Below, in pieces: positions 29,219 to 36,537 of a stretch of DNA of 64,000 nt (within the stretch, counting starts at the first letter, position 1; every line of letters begins with the position of its first letter). Under the pieces are notes generated by a model. It worked only from the letters and a program-made list of their open reading frames with translations. It was not told the DNA's origin and made no database searches. The stretch is from Acidobacteriota bacterium (lineage in GTDB: Bacteria > Acidobacteriota > Terriglobia > Acidiferrales > UBA7541). Position numbers and translations under genes: made by a program. The stretch is from assembly GCA_021832085.1 (NCBI GenBank), contig JAKBLM010000010.1, forward strand, positions 36,182 through 100,181. The letters run 5' to 3'.

Positions 29219-29247
29219 TTGACGGTGACCGTTCGCCGCGCTAGCCT
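29219..29247 (+). promoter_or_regulatory. Candidate promoter of the aroQ-pheA leader
   Basis: TTGACG (29219-29224) and TAGCCT (29242-29247) are separated by exactly 17 bases. A start near 29254 would give a leader RNA of about 198 bases up to the U-tract at 29451, and it places the leader ORF about 19 bases into the transcript. The -10 match is modest. Confidence 0.45.
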
Positions 29248-29272
29248 CTGAAGTGGGTTTTCGGACAGCTCG

Positions 29273-29380
29273 ATGATTCGGACCATTTCACTGCGATACG
29301 ACGGCTTCCTCTTTACGGGCCGCTTCCTCTATCGAGGAAGCGGACTGCAGGAAGCTGCGCTCGCGCGGAGAACGAGCTAG
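29273..29380 (+). CDS. Leader peptide of the aroQ-pheA attenuator
   Basis: A 35-codon frame runs from ATG 29273 to TAG 29378. Its middle part reads RYDGFLFTGRFLYRG. It has Tyr at codons 9 and 20 and Phe at codons 12, 14 and 18, and it continues to codon 35 (Ser). Phe and Tyr are the end products of, or close to, the pathway encoded downstream. The Phe18, Leu19 and Tyr20 codons lie inside the 5' arm and loop of the first hairpin (29320-29343), as expected for ribosome-controlled attenuation. The ribosome site is weak. The Phe content is lower than in enterobacterial PheL, so the role rests mainly on position and structure. Confidence 0.6.
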   Translation: MIRTISLRYDGFLFTGRFLYRGSGLQEAALARRTS

Positions 29381-29451
29381 AGACCCGGCAAACGAGATCA
29401 AAGAGCTTCCCGGCAGGCCGCAACCTCAAGAGCGAGGTGGCGGCCTTTTTT
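29320..29451 (+). promoter_or_regulatory. Four-segment transcription attenuator upstream of aroQ-pheA
   Basis: Segment 1 (29320-29329, CCGCTTCCTC) pairs perfectly with segment 2 (29334-29343, GAGGAAGCGG) around a TATC loop. Segment 3 (29416-29427, GGCCGCAACCTC) pairs with segment 4 (29434-29445, GAGGTGGCGGCC) apart from one A-G mismatch, and six T residues follow: an intrinsic terminator. Segment 2 can instead pair with 29418-29427 (CCGCAACCTC), giving 8 pairs around a 2x2 AA/AA loop. This is an antiterminator that excludes both 1:2 and 3:4. A ribosome stalled at Phe12-Phe14 would cover segment 1 and favour the antiterminator. The logic matches the trp and phe attenuators. No experiment is implied. 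Confidence 0.7.
29416..29451 (+). terminator. Intrinsic terminator arm of the aroQ-pheA attenuator
   Basis: A GC-rich stem (29416-29427 with 29434-29445, 6-base loop) is followed directly by TTTTTT at 29446-29451. It lies 50 bases before the aroQ start, so it acts within the leader rather than at a gene end. Confidence 0.8.
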
Positions 29452-29501
29452 ATTGTTCCCGCTAGTTGGGGGAGGCGAGAGACAAAAAGGAGAGCAGGCC
29501 A

Positions 29502-29798
29502 ATGAACCCGATCCAGGATCGGCGAAGAAAGATTGATGAGATTGACGAGCAGTTGGTGGATTTGTTGAACCGCCGGGCCCGGCTGGCGGTGGAGATCGGC
29601 GAACTCAAGCGGAAGCATCAGATGAGCGCCATCTCGCCCGAGCGCGAACGTGAGATTCTCGATCGCGCCTGCCGGTCGAGCCTCGGGCCGCTGGACGGCG
29701 AGGCGATCGAGCGATTGTTCAGCGCCATCCTGAACGAAACCCGACGCGCGGCAGCCGACGCGTGGGAGGCGGCCGTACCGAGTGGGTCCTACCGATGA
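29502..29798 (+). CDS. aroQ: Chorismate mutase, AroQ type
   Basis: AroQ rearranges chorismate to prephenate, the shared precursor of phenylalanine and tyrosine. The 98-residue all-helical protein starts at ATG 29502 with AAGGAGA about 9 bases upstream. It shows the AroQ pattern: RRKIDEIDEQLVDLLNRRAR, then IGELKRKH, then SPEREREILDR, with the Arg and Lys residues that bind the substrate carboxylates. Its TGA stop overlaps the pheA start in ATGA, so the two are translationally coupled and together do what the fused P-protein does in Escherichia coli. Expression is probably controlled by the attenuator just upstream. Confidence 0.92.
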   Translation: MNPIQDRRRKIDEIDEQLVDLLNRRARLAVEIGELKRKHQMSAISPEREREILDRACRSSLGPLDGEAIERLFSAILNETRRAAADAWEAAVPSGSYR

Positions 29799-30661
29799 CG
29801 GGTCAACCTGCCGCCCCCCGAATCGCCTTCCAGGGCGAGCGCGGCGCCTTCAGCGAAGAGGCCGCGATCCTGCTGCTCGGCGAGCGGATCGAGTTGGTGC
29901 CGCGCCCCACTTTTGGCGCGCTTTACGCTGCTATCGACGAGGGAGCGGCCGACCTGGTGCTCGCTCCAGTGGAAAACACCCTGGCCGGCACGGTGGTCGC
30001 CTCACTCGACCGATTGCTCGAGAGCGGCTTGCATGCGAACGGCGAGGTGATCATTCCGATCGTGCACTGCCTGATTGGCACGCCGGAGGCGACGATCGAG
30101 CGGATCGCAAGCGTCGAATCCCATCCCGTCGCGCTCGCCCAGTGCGAGCGCTTCCTTCGTGCGCATCCGGAAATGGCCCGCCGCGCCACGCTCGATACCG
30201 GCGGCAGCGTTGCCGAGATCGTGCGCGCCGGCGACCCCACGCGCGCGGCCATTGCCGGCCGCAGGGCAGCCGAAATCCACGGCGGCCGCATCCTGCGCGA
30301 GCACGTGGAAGATCATCCGGAAAACTACACGCGCTTCCTCTTGCTCGCTCCGTCACCGGAATTCAGCCCTCGTGCCAACCACCTCTCACTCGTGATCGAA
30401 CTGGCCCACGCGCCTGGCGCCCTCCATACGGCCCTGGGCGTCTTCGCCCGCCGTTCGATCAACCTGCTCAAGATCGAGAGCCGGCCGCTCGCTGGCCGCC
30501 CATGGCAATATCGCTTCTATCTCGATCTGCAGGCGTCCCTGAACGATCCCTCCACGCGCGAGGCGCTGGAAGAACTCGGCTGCGGGGTTGCCAGCATGCG
30601 CATACTCGGATGCTACCCCGCCTGGCAGCCCACGCCGGATGGAAAGGCCCTCTCACGCTGA
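29795..30661 (+). CDS. pheA: Prephenate dehydratase with ACT domain
   Basis: PheA converts prephenate to phenylpyruvate. The 288-residue protein begins at the ATG that overlaps the aroQ stop. The catalytic domain (about 8-190) has IAFQGERGAFSEEAA, LAPVENTLAGTV and ENYTRFLLL, where T-R-F is the active-site motif. The C-terminal ACT domain (about 205-275) has GALHTALGVFARRSINLLKI and ESRP, the phenylalanine-binding motifs. Feedback inhibition by Phe is therefore expected in addition to attenuation. No transaminase follows directly. The next gene is on the other strand. Confidence 0.95.
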   Translation: MTGQPAAPRIAFQGERGAFSEEAAILLLGERIELVPRPTFGALYAAIDEGAADLVLAPVENTLAGTVVASLDRLLESGLHANGEVIIPIVHCLIGTPEATIERIASVESHPVALAQCERFLRAHPEMARRATLDTGGSVAEIVRAGDPTRAAIAGRRAAEIHGGRILREHVEDHPENYTRFLLLAPSPEFSPRANHLSLVIELAHAPGALHTALGVFARRSINLLKIESRPLAGRPWQYRFYLDLQASLNDPSTREALEELGCGVASMRILGCYPAWQPTPDGKALSR

Positions 30662-30785
30662 GCGAAGCGGCTCGATAAGGGCCATTCGGCCAGAGCTTCG
30701 GAGAAGATCGTTTTGCGATGCTCCCGGCATGCACGGCCGGCCCCGCACCTCGGAGACCCGCCGGCTTTGACGTTGCCGGTTCGAG

Positions 30786-31121
30786 TCAGGCCCGTTTTGC
30801 TTTGGCCCGTTCCGGCTTGGCGGGCGCGGCCAATCTGGCGTCCAGCTCCTTCATGGCTCCCTGAAGCGCGCTATCCGCGTCGAGATATTCCTGCCACGTG
30901 ACGGCGGGCTCGACTGCCCAGGATTCCTGACCCTGAACGGCAGGGCCGCGAACCGAGCAGCGGGCGCTGAAAGGGGATTTGTGAGCGGGTCGCAGGCAGT
31001 TTCTGAGCACTTCAATGCGGTAGAGGGACTCTTTCCCCGCCTGGATCTCCACGGTTTTAACCACCTCATGCACTTTGTGGAACGATTCGAATTTCGTATA
31101 GTTTGCGGGCGTATCGCTCAT
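30786..31121 (-). CDS. Small conserved-looking protein of unknown function
   Basis: This reverse-strand gene has 111 residues from ATG 31121. A GAGGTGG site about 6 bases upstream favours this start over the GTG at 31130. The N-terminal half (NYTKFESFHKVHEVVKTVEI) is followed by ESLYRIEVLRNCLRPAHKSPF, and the C-terminal half is helical and Ala/Lys-rich. There is no signal peptide or membrane segment. I recognise no domain. It is convergent with pheA and lies alone, and coding quality is good because of the ribosome site and codon pattern. Confidence 0.6.
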   Translation of the reverse strand: MSDTPANYTKFESFHKVHEVVKTVEIQAGKESLYRIEVLRNCLRPAHKSPFSARCSVRGPAVQGQESWAVEPAVTWQEYLDADSALQGAMKELDARLAAPAKPERAKAKRA

Positions 31122-31677
31122 CTTGGCCACCTCGCTCGGTCAATTCTCCTTGCCGCCGAACCTCACGGCTGCCATTGAAGAGTCCGGTTCATGAGCTTTC
31201 AGGATCGCAGCGTTGCCTCGCACAAACGAACGGCTCACGGGACCGTGGAGTTATCAGAGAGAGGCGCAAATCGGGGTTTAGGCTTCGGTTTCCATCATTG
31301 CGGGCACCCCTTTGTATTGCCAGAATTTTAACAGAAACACGGGCGCATAGTTCCGGGGCAATCTCAGTGCCCCGGTTCGACGGCAGAGCGCAGGCACGGG
31401 CCAACGGGCGCGGCATGAGGCGGCCGGAAGTGTCTGTGCGGTAACTGGCCCCCAGCGGCTGAAGCCGCTTGGCTGCCGCAGATCTACGGCACGACTGAAG
31501 TCGTGCCCTTACGTGTGCTGTGTGCTCGTGGAGACTCAGGAGCGCTTCACGAAATCGCTTAGGCTGTGCCCTTACGAGCTGTCCTCATGCTTAACGGCAG
31601 GGCGGAAGCTGTCGTCTTACGGAGGGATCGGGTTGCCACGCACACCCGGAAGACTGCTGCGTCCTGTACGCTCACGC
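31122..31677. other. Gene-free stretch with hairpins
   Basis: About 550 bases between two reverse-strand genes. No credible gene is seen. From about 31440 on it is rich in short inverted repeats with TGAA loops (listed separately) and degenerate copies near 31550-31620, such as GGCAGGGCGGAAGCTGTCGTC, that no longer pair well. Confidence 0.55.
31454..31507. repeat. TGAA-loop hairpins, copies B and C
   Basis: Copy B is AGCGGC-TGAA-GCCGCT at 31454-31469 (6 bp). Copy C is GGCACGAC-TGAA-GTCGTGCC at 31488-31507 (8 bp), followed by CTTACG. The stems differ completely in sequence from each other and from copies A and D, but the loop is identical and pairing is perfect in all. Confidence 0.6.
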
Positions 31678-31971
31678 TCAGGACTGGGCGGGGAATGACG
31701 GCGTAGCCCCGGAAGCCCGCCGCCGGCAATCAGCCAGCACAGTTCGAGGCATGAGCCAGCGTGCGGCAAATAAAAGTCCCGGGATGATGAGGAGATCGTC
31801 GAGCAGGCCGAGGACGGGAATTGCGTCCGGGACCAAATCCAGCGGGCTAAGGAGATAAACAAAGGCGAAACGCAAGAGCCACTTGGCGGCTTTCGGCGTA
31901 CGGGGATCACTGAGTGCGAGGCGGTAAGCGCGAACTTCAGTCCACAGGCGCTGCTGGAATGACCGGACCAT
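31678..31971 (-). CDS. DUF1232 (YkvA-like) membrane protein
   Basis: This 97-residue reverse-strand protein starts at ATG 31971. It contains the DUF1232 core: KWLLRFAFVYLLSPLDLVPD, then AIPVLGLLDDLLIIPGLLFA, with the S-P-x-D-L-x-P-D signature and two short hydrophobic stretches. The N-terminus (LALSDPRTPKAAKWLL) is also typical. The family is widespread and its role is unknown, though it is thought to be membrane-associated. It stands alone between repeat-rich DNA and a tRNA gene. Confidence 0.85.
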   Translation of the reverse strand: MVRSFQQRLWTEVRAYRLALSDPRTPKAAKWLLRFAFVYLLSPLDLVPDAIPVLGLLDDLLIIPGLLFAARWLMPRTVLADCRRRASGATPSFPAQS

Positions 31972-32249
31972 CGCTCCACGTTAGTGACAGCTACGCCCGT
32001 GGTCAAATCAAGCCCGTTCGCCAGTAGGGGGAGAGCTTCCTTCGCTATAACGGGATACTTCCGACCGAGCGGGGTCGGGACTCCCTGGTGGTGGTCGACC
32101 GTCGTGAGAGGTGAGAGGGTTGTCTGACGACCGAGTAACCCCGGCTCGCGGTTTCCCTGCGCGGGAAGGGGCGGGCGACGAAGGCTTGACGCCACGACGA
32201 GACGGCTGGCGGGACTCGTTACAGGTTCTGGATCGAAGGAGATTCAGGT

Positions 32250-32324
32250 TGGTAGCGGTACGGGGAATCGAACCCCGGTTTCCAGATTGAGAATCTGGCG
32301 TCCTAACCTCTAGACGATACCGCC
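32250..32324 (-). tRNA. tRNA-Glu (CTC), CCA encoded
   Basis: On the reverse strand the sequence folds as a complete tRNA. The acceptor arms are GGCGGTA and TACCGCT (one G-T pair), the D arm is TCTAGAGGTTAGGA as in Glu tRNAs, the anticodon arm is CCAGA-TTCTCAA-TCTGG with anticodon CTC, and the T arm is CGGGG-TTCGATT-CCCCG. Discriminator A is followed by an encoded CCA. A TATACT -10 box lies at 32331-32336, just upstream. Confidence 0.95.
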
Positions 32325-32376
32325 GCAAAAAGTATAGCAAAAACGGGCTGGGGCGGCAGCCAGGCAAGGGCGCCAG

Positions 32377-32591
32377 GTGACGTTGAGTCTGATGGGAGGG
32401 GCGGCGGGGCGGTTGCCGGGGTGGTGGCGACGAAGGCACTCACGAGCGTGCTTTCCTGGCCGGCGGCTTTTTCGATCGAGGCGCTGTTGGCGGGGGTTGT
32501 CGTGGCGGTCGGCACGGGAATTTTTTTCGGCTACTACCCGGCCGGCCGGGCCGCCGTGCTCAATCCCATCGACGTGCTGCGCTGCAAATAG
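32377..32591 (+). pseudogene. C-terminal fragment of a MacB/FtsX permease gene
   Basis: The end of this stretch encodes VVAVGTGIFFGYYPAGRAA followed by VLNPIDVLRCK and a stop, the classic C-terminus of MacB-type permeases. Just upstream, VTLSLMGGAAG (matching the usual helix of this family) is in a different frame, so a frameshift lies in the G-rich tract near 32395-32420. All upstream parts are missing: the homology stops about 50 bases from the 5' end of the tRNA-Glu gene, which faces away. It is a truncated, frameshifted remnant. The junction beside a tRNA may mark an old recombination or integration point. Confidence 0.75.
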
Positions 32592-32710
32592 CCGCGGTTC
32601 CCGATTCGGTGAGGAGCCGGCATTTCTACCAAGCCAATTAAGAGAAAGAGTGGTGAATTCTGTGGTGGCGGCATCAGCCCACGATCGTTTCCCCATGGCA
32701 GCGACAAGCT

Positions 32711-32728
32711 GCCGCCCTGAAGGGCGGC
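32711..32728. repeat. TGAA-loop hairpin, copy D
   Basis: GCCGCCC-TGAA-GGGCGGC, a perfect 7-bp stem flanked by GACAAGCT and TCTACACAGACC. Flanks and stem match copy A (27767-27784) except for a paired T/A to C/G exchange and a few single changes. Confidence 0.65.
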
Positions 32729-32773
32729 TCTACACAGACCTTATCGTGGCGGGCCGGATTGGCAGACCGGGCT

Positions 32774-33148
32774 TCATTTACCGGCAGCCGTGGTCCGCTG
32801 CTGGAAATCTGTCTCTTCGGTCTCCTGGGCAACCGGCTTCAGGTGCCTCCAAGATACAAAATTGTTCCGGCAAAATTCGCAGCGCAGCGCCCGCGCACCC
32901 AGCAGGGTTGCCAGCCGGGCGAGCGTATGGTGCTCAAGCTTGTGCGGGCGAATGATCAGCAGATCCATGTTGCCGCAGCGGGAGCAATGCGCATGGTGCA
33001 GAAGCCGCAGCGGAACGCGTCTCGCGTAAAAACGTTTCTGGCAAGCCATGCAACGCCAGGGCATGATGCCCAGCAGGCTGATTGCGTATTCCCATTTGCG
33101 TCGATGCGAGCGGAAACAGTCATAGTTTTGGCAGTGAGGGCAAATCAC
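32774..33148 (-). CDS. Zinc-ribbon protein of unknown function
   Basis: This reverse-strand protein has four Cys pairs: ICPHC at the N-terminus, CMAC about 30 residues on, CSRC and CEFC. They suggest two zinc ribbons, each followed by an Arg-rich stretch (FRSHRRKWEY, RFYARR). I place the start at GTG 33148, which has GGAG 6 bases upstream and gives 124 residues beginning just before ICPHC. A GTG at 33259 would add 37 residues without a good site. Similar short proteins, in which a ribbon flanks a helix such as ISLLGIMPWRC, occur in Acidobacteriota. Their function is unknown. It is divergent from queF. Confidence 0.65.
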   Translation of the reverse strand: MICPHCQNYDCFRSHRRKWEYAISLLGIMPWRCMACQKRFYARRVPLRLLHHAHCSRCGNMDLLIIRPHKLEHHTLARLATLLGARALRCEFCRNNFVSWRHLKPVAQETEETDFQQRTTAAGK

Positions 33149-33311
33149 TACATTCTCCGGGGCACTCTGTCGGGTCGTGACAAGCAGCCCGATTTTTCCG
33201 ACGGCCCATTTGGCTCGTGGAATCCGAAAAAGACTACTCCAATCCCGGCGCACTGGCACAAATTTTTACCGGAGCAATTCCCTCCGTTACAATGCCGGCA
33301 GGAGGCGCTTG

Positions 33312-33701
33312 ATGCCCGGCTACACCAGCGCACACGCTCGCGCCGGCATTCGCGACAAGTTGCCGGAACTGGAAACCTGGCCGAATCAGTTTCCCGGCTA
33401 CCGTATAAGCATTCGTGTGCCCGAATACACTTCGGTCTGTCCGAAGACGGGCCTGCCGGATTTCGGAGTCCTGACGATCGAATACGAGCCGGCGCGACGG
33501 TGTCTCGAGCTGAAGTCGCTGAAGCTGTACCTGCTCGCCTATCGCAATCTGGGCATCTTCTACGAAAACGCGGTCAACCGGATTCTGCGCGATATCGTAC
33601 GAGCCGCGCGGCCGAAATCCTGCCTGGTGCGAGGGGAATTCACGCCCCGGGGCGGCCTCACCACCACGGTGGAGGCGCGCTGGCCGCGCCGGGGCCGCTA
33701 A
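33312..33701 (+). CDS. queF: NADPH-dependent 7-cyano-7-deazaguanine reductase
   Basis: QueF reduces preQ0 to preQ1 in queuosine biosynthesis. The 129-residue protein starts at ATG 33312 with AGGAGG 7 bases upstream. It is the short, YkvM-type form. SVCPKTGLPDFG carries the nucleophilic Cys near 43 and the catalytic Asp near 50. ELKSLKLYLLAYRNLGIF contains the Glu near 66 and the QueF motif. No other queuosine genes are in the window, and no preQ1 riboswitch is evident in the short leader. Confidence 0.95.
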   Translation: MPGYTSAHARAGIRDKLPELETWPNQFPGYRISIRVPEYTSVCPKTGLPDFGVLTIEYEPARRCLELKSLKLYLLAYRNLGIFYENAVNRILRDIVRAARPKSCLVRGEFTPRGGLTTTVEARWPRRGR

Positions 33702-33852
33702 ATCCCTATCGGACTGCACCCTGCGCCGCAGGGCAATGCCGATTGACCGAAAGGGCTCATCCCACCCTTTAGCCCCGTGGACAACCCCGGTCTTTCCCCG
33801 GAGAATCTAACAGAGCACAAAACGCGGGCGATACCGCAAGGAGGCATTCCCC

Positions 33853-34716
33853 ATGAGTACGACCCCGACTCAGCCGGAAATGCCGCCAGCAGAGCAACAG
33901 GTGCCTTCGTATGGCACGCCACGTTGGATCCCGATTCTGTTCGTGATCCTCTTTCTGTTCGGCGGATATCTGGTATACGCGAACCAGCACACGCAAAATG
34001 GGCTGGAGAAGAAACTTTCCCAGTCCAATGCGCAGATCGCGAAACTTGGCTCTTCCCTCAACAGGTCCAATGCGCAGATCGGCGACCTCAAGGCCGAACT
34101 CGACCTAACCACGCAAAAGCTCGGCCTGACCCAGGCGCAACTGGAACAGGCGCGCCGGCAGGCCGCCGTGCTTCGCCGCGAGCAGATGCGGTCCAGCAAG
34201 CAACTGCAGCAGCAGATTGGCCAGGTGCAGCAGCAAACCCAGGCCAGCATGGGCCAGCTCTCTACCGAGCTGGGAGGCACGAAGACCGATCTGGCCGCCA
34301 CCAAGCAGGCGCTTAGCGCCACCCGCTCGAAGCTGGAAGGAACGATCGGCGATATGGGCGTGATGAGCGGCCTGGTTGCCCACAACAAGGAGCAACTCGC
34401 CCAACTGATCCGCATGGGACAGCGCAACTACTATCAATTCGACCTGCACAAGTCGAAGCATCCCAGCCGCATCGGGCCGATCATGCTCCGGGTCACTCAC
34501 GTAGACCGGAAGCACTGGCGCTACAACATGTACGTCACGGTCGAGGACAAGCGCATCGAGAAAAAGGACAAGACCCTCTACGAGCCGGTCCAGTTCTATA
34601 CGCGAGATGCGGTCGCCCCGCTCGAGATCGTCGTCTTCCAGATCAAGAAGAACGAACTCGTGGGCTACCTCTCGACACCCAAACAGCAGTCGCAGCCGGC
34701 CCCCGCGGGGAATTAA
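33853..34716 (+). CDS. Single-pass membrane protein with long coiled coil
   Basis: This 287-residue protein starts at ATG 33853 behind AGGAGG. A Pro-rich cytoplasmic tail (1-24) leads to one transmembrane helix (WIPILFVILFLFGGYLVYA, about 25-43). Residues about 50-175 form a Gln/Leu/Ala-rich coiled coil, starting LEKKLSQSNAQIAKLGSSLN. The last 100 residues (FDLHKSKHPSRIGPIMLRVT onward) look like a small beta domain that would lie outside the membrane. I do not recognise a family. The coiled coil could form an oligomeric stalk. The next gene also encodes an exported protein 141 bases downstream. Confidence 0.7.
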   Translation: MSTTPTQPEMPPAEQQVPSYGTPRWIPILFVILFLFGGYLVYANQHTQNGLEKKLSQSNAQIAKLGSSLNRSNAQIGDLKAELDLTTQKLGLTQAQLEQARRQAAVLRREQMRSSKQLQQQIGQVQQQTQASMGQLSTELGGTKTDLAATKQALSATRSKLEGTIGDMGVMSGLVAHNKEQLAQLIRMGQRNYYQFDLHKSKHPSRIGPIMLRVTHVDRKHWRYNMYVTVEDKRIEKKDKTLYEPVQFYTRDAVAPLEIVVFQIKKNELVGYLSTPKQQSQPAPAGN

Positions 34717-34857
34717 GCGCCGACGCGAAATCGCGGTATTCCCCGCTCCGGGCGTGCCGGAGCGGGGTGCCGCTCCTGGCGGATTTCCGCCAAGCGGCGC
34801 TCAGCCGTCTTTTTCCCGCCCCCTCAGCCACCTGGCCGATATACAATCACGACACCC

Positions 34858-36537
34858 ATGAAACCACTCAAGAGCTTCATTCCTCTGCTGCTTGCCCTGG
34901 CCGTCATCGCCGTCTCCCCGGCGCATGCCCGGCCCCGCGATTTCCCAGGCCGCTTGCCAGCCCGCACCGTTGCCTACGTCTACTGGCGCGGCGCCGATTC
35001 GGTTGTGCCCGGCAGCCGGAATCCCGTGGTGGCGCTTTGGAACGATCCCGGTTTTGCCCCGGCGCGGCAGCTCATCGAGCGGCGCCTGATCGATTTCGTC
35101 ACCAGCAATCCGGATTTGGCCCGCGTTCCGCCGCAGGAGATTGAAGCGCTGCTCGCCCGGCCGCTCATCTTCGGCCTTCGGCTGACCGAACAGGCCGCCT
35201 CGCCTCAGTCCAAGTCGGGCGCGACGGCCAACGCCCGCGGCTTTCTGGTCGTGCAGGTCGGCGCGCAGGCTGCGGAAGCTCGCGCAGCGCTCTCGGCCGT
35301 AGGGCCCAAGGCCGCGGCTCATATGCGGCTCACGCCAGCCGGTTTTCTTGTGGCGTCCGGAGATCCCGCGACGCTCGCCGATCTCGTCCGCCGGTTCGGC
35401 GGCGCCCGGGCGCTGGCTTCGCGTTCGCTTGGCGGAGTGCCCGTCTATCAGGAAGCGCGGGCCGAACTCGTCGGGCGCCCGCCGATCGAGTTTTTCCTGC
35501 GCATCCCGGCGATCGCGGCGCTGCAGCCGCAGAAAACGGCGGGCTTCAATACGCCCGCCTTCCTGCATGCCTTGAACGTAGACCGCGTCCATCTGCTCTG
35601 TGGCGCAGTCAACCTGAATGCGCCGTCGGGGCTGCTGAGCTTCTCGATTTTGGGCAATACTTCGCCCGGCAGTCTTTTCGACCTCTTCGGGCCGAACGGC
35701 CGCGCCTTTCCGACGCTTGCCGCCGCCCCGGCCAGGAGTATTTCCTTCAGCACCTACCGGCTCGACGTCGGCTCGGTGATGTCGGTGGTTGTCAATGCCC
35801 TTTCGGCGGCGATGGATCCCAACACAGCGGCGCGGGTGAAAATGTTTGCCGGCCTGATTTCGAGTGCCGTCGTGCCTTCGCTCGCCGGCGAGTACGCCTC
35901 CATCCGGACGGGGCCTGCCGGACGACGGGATGCCGGCACTGCACTCTACGCGATCACGATCCACCCCAAGGCCGCCAACCAGCTTTTTGCGACCACGCTC
36001 GCTCCCTTTGTCCAGCCGGCCGGCGAGGAGGGCGTGATCCACTACTTCCGCGTCGTGCAGCGCGGGCCGTCCGGAGCGCCGAATGCAGGAAAGGGCTTCG
36101 ACCAGGCCGGCGGGAAAGGTGCGGCACGCCGGCACCATGCACGACCGCTCTTCATCGCCCTGACGCCACATCTGCTGCTGGCCGGCCGCAACGAAGCGTT
36201 GGTGCGGCGCCGTGCCCAGGCCGTCATCTCGAGTTCGCCGCAACCCGGCCTGGCAGCCCAGCCGAGTTTCCGCGCTGCCCGCGCCGAACTTCCGGGCGAG
36301 CTTTCCGGACTGAGCTATTTCGATTTTGCCCGCATCCGCTGGACGAACTGGCTCGAGCATGCCGCGGCGCGCATGGCGAAAAACAAGAAAGATCCACACG
36401 CCGCCGAGCATGCCGCCGCGCTCCGAAAATGGGCGCAAGAGGGCGGCGGCGCCGTGCTCGCCCGCCATCTGCACTGGTTGGCCGTCGGCTCCTGGAAAGA
36501 TAGCAGCGGCGTGCACTGGCGCGGCAACATCCACTGA
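34858..36537 (+). CDS. Exported protein of unknown function
   Basis: This 559-residue protein starts at ATG 34858. A signal peptide (LLLALAVIAVSPAHA) ends near residue 24. After it, PARTVAYVYWRGADS resembles the start of DUF3352-like proteins, which evaluate to long alpha/beta periplasmic proteins in many bacteria. I see no catalytic motif, cysteine pattern or membrane anchor. The sequence is Ala-rich with Gly/Pro loops and an insert around residues 395-430 rich in Gly, Lys and His (GAARRHHARP). The function is unknown. It may be co-transcribed with the coiled-coil gene upstream. Confidence 0.65.
   Translation: MKPLKSFIPLLLALAVIAVSPAHARPRDFPGRLPARTVAYVYWRGADSVVPGSRNPVVALWNDPGFAPARQLIERRLIDFVTSNPDLARVPPQEIEALLARPLIFGLRLTEQAASPQSKSGATANARGFLVVQVGAQAAEARAALSAVGPKAAAHMRLTPAGFLVASGDPATLADLVRRFGGARALASRSLGGVPVYQEARAELVGRPPIEFFLRIPAIAALQPQKTAGFNTPAFLHALNVDRVHLLCGAVNLNAPSGLLSFSILGNTSPGSLFDLFGPNGRAFPTLAAAPARSISFSTYRLDVGSVMSVVVNALSAAMDPNTAARVKMFAGLISSAVVPSLAGEYASIRTGPAGRRDAGTALYAITIHPKAANQLFATTLAPFVQPAGEEGVIHYFRVVQRGPSGAPNAGKGFDQAGGKGAARRHHARPLFIALTPHLLLAGRNEALVRRRAQAVISSSPQPGLAAQPSFRAARAELPGELSGLSYFDFARIRWTNWLEHAAARMAKNKKDPHAAEHAAALRKWAQEGGGAVLARHLHWLAVGSWKDSSGVHWRGNIH

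Noticed and set aside
29381..29460. A T-box riboswitch as explanation for the terminator before aroQ
   Set aside because: The GAGGTGGCGGCC part only loosely resembles the T-box core, it lies in the 3' arm, and no stem I specifier loop is evident. The leader-peptide attenuator explains the sequence better.
30740..30790. GGTTCGAGTC, like a tRNA T arm, between pheA and the next gene
   Set aside because: The flanking bases do not form a T stem, and no anticodon or acceptor arms can be found upstream.
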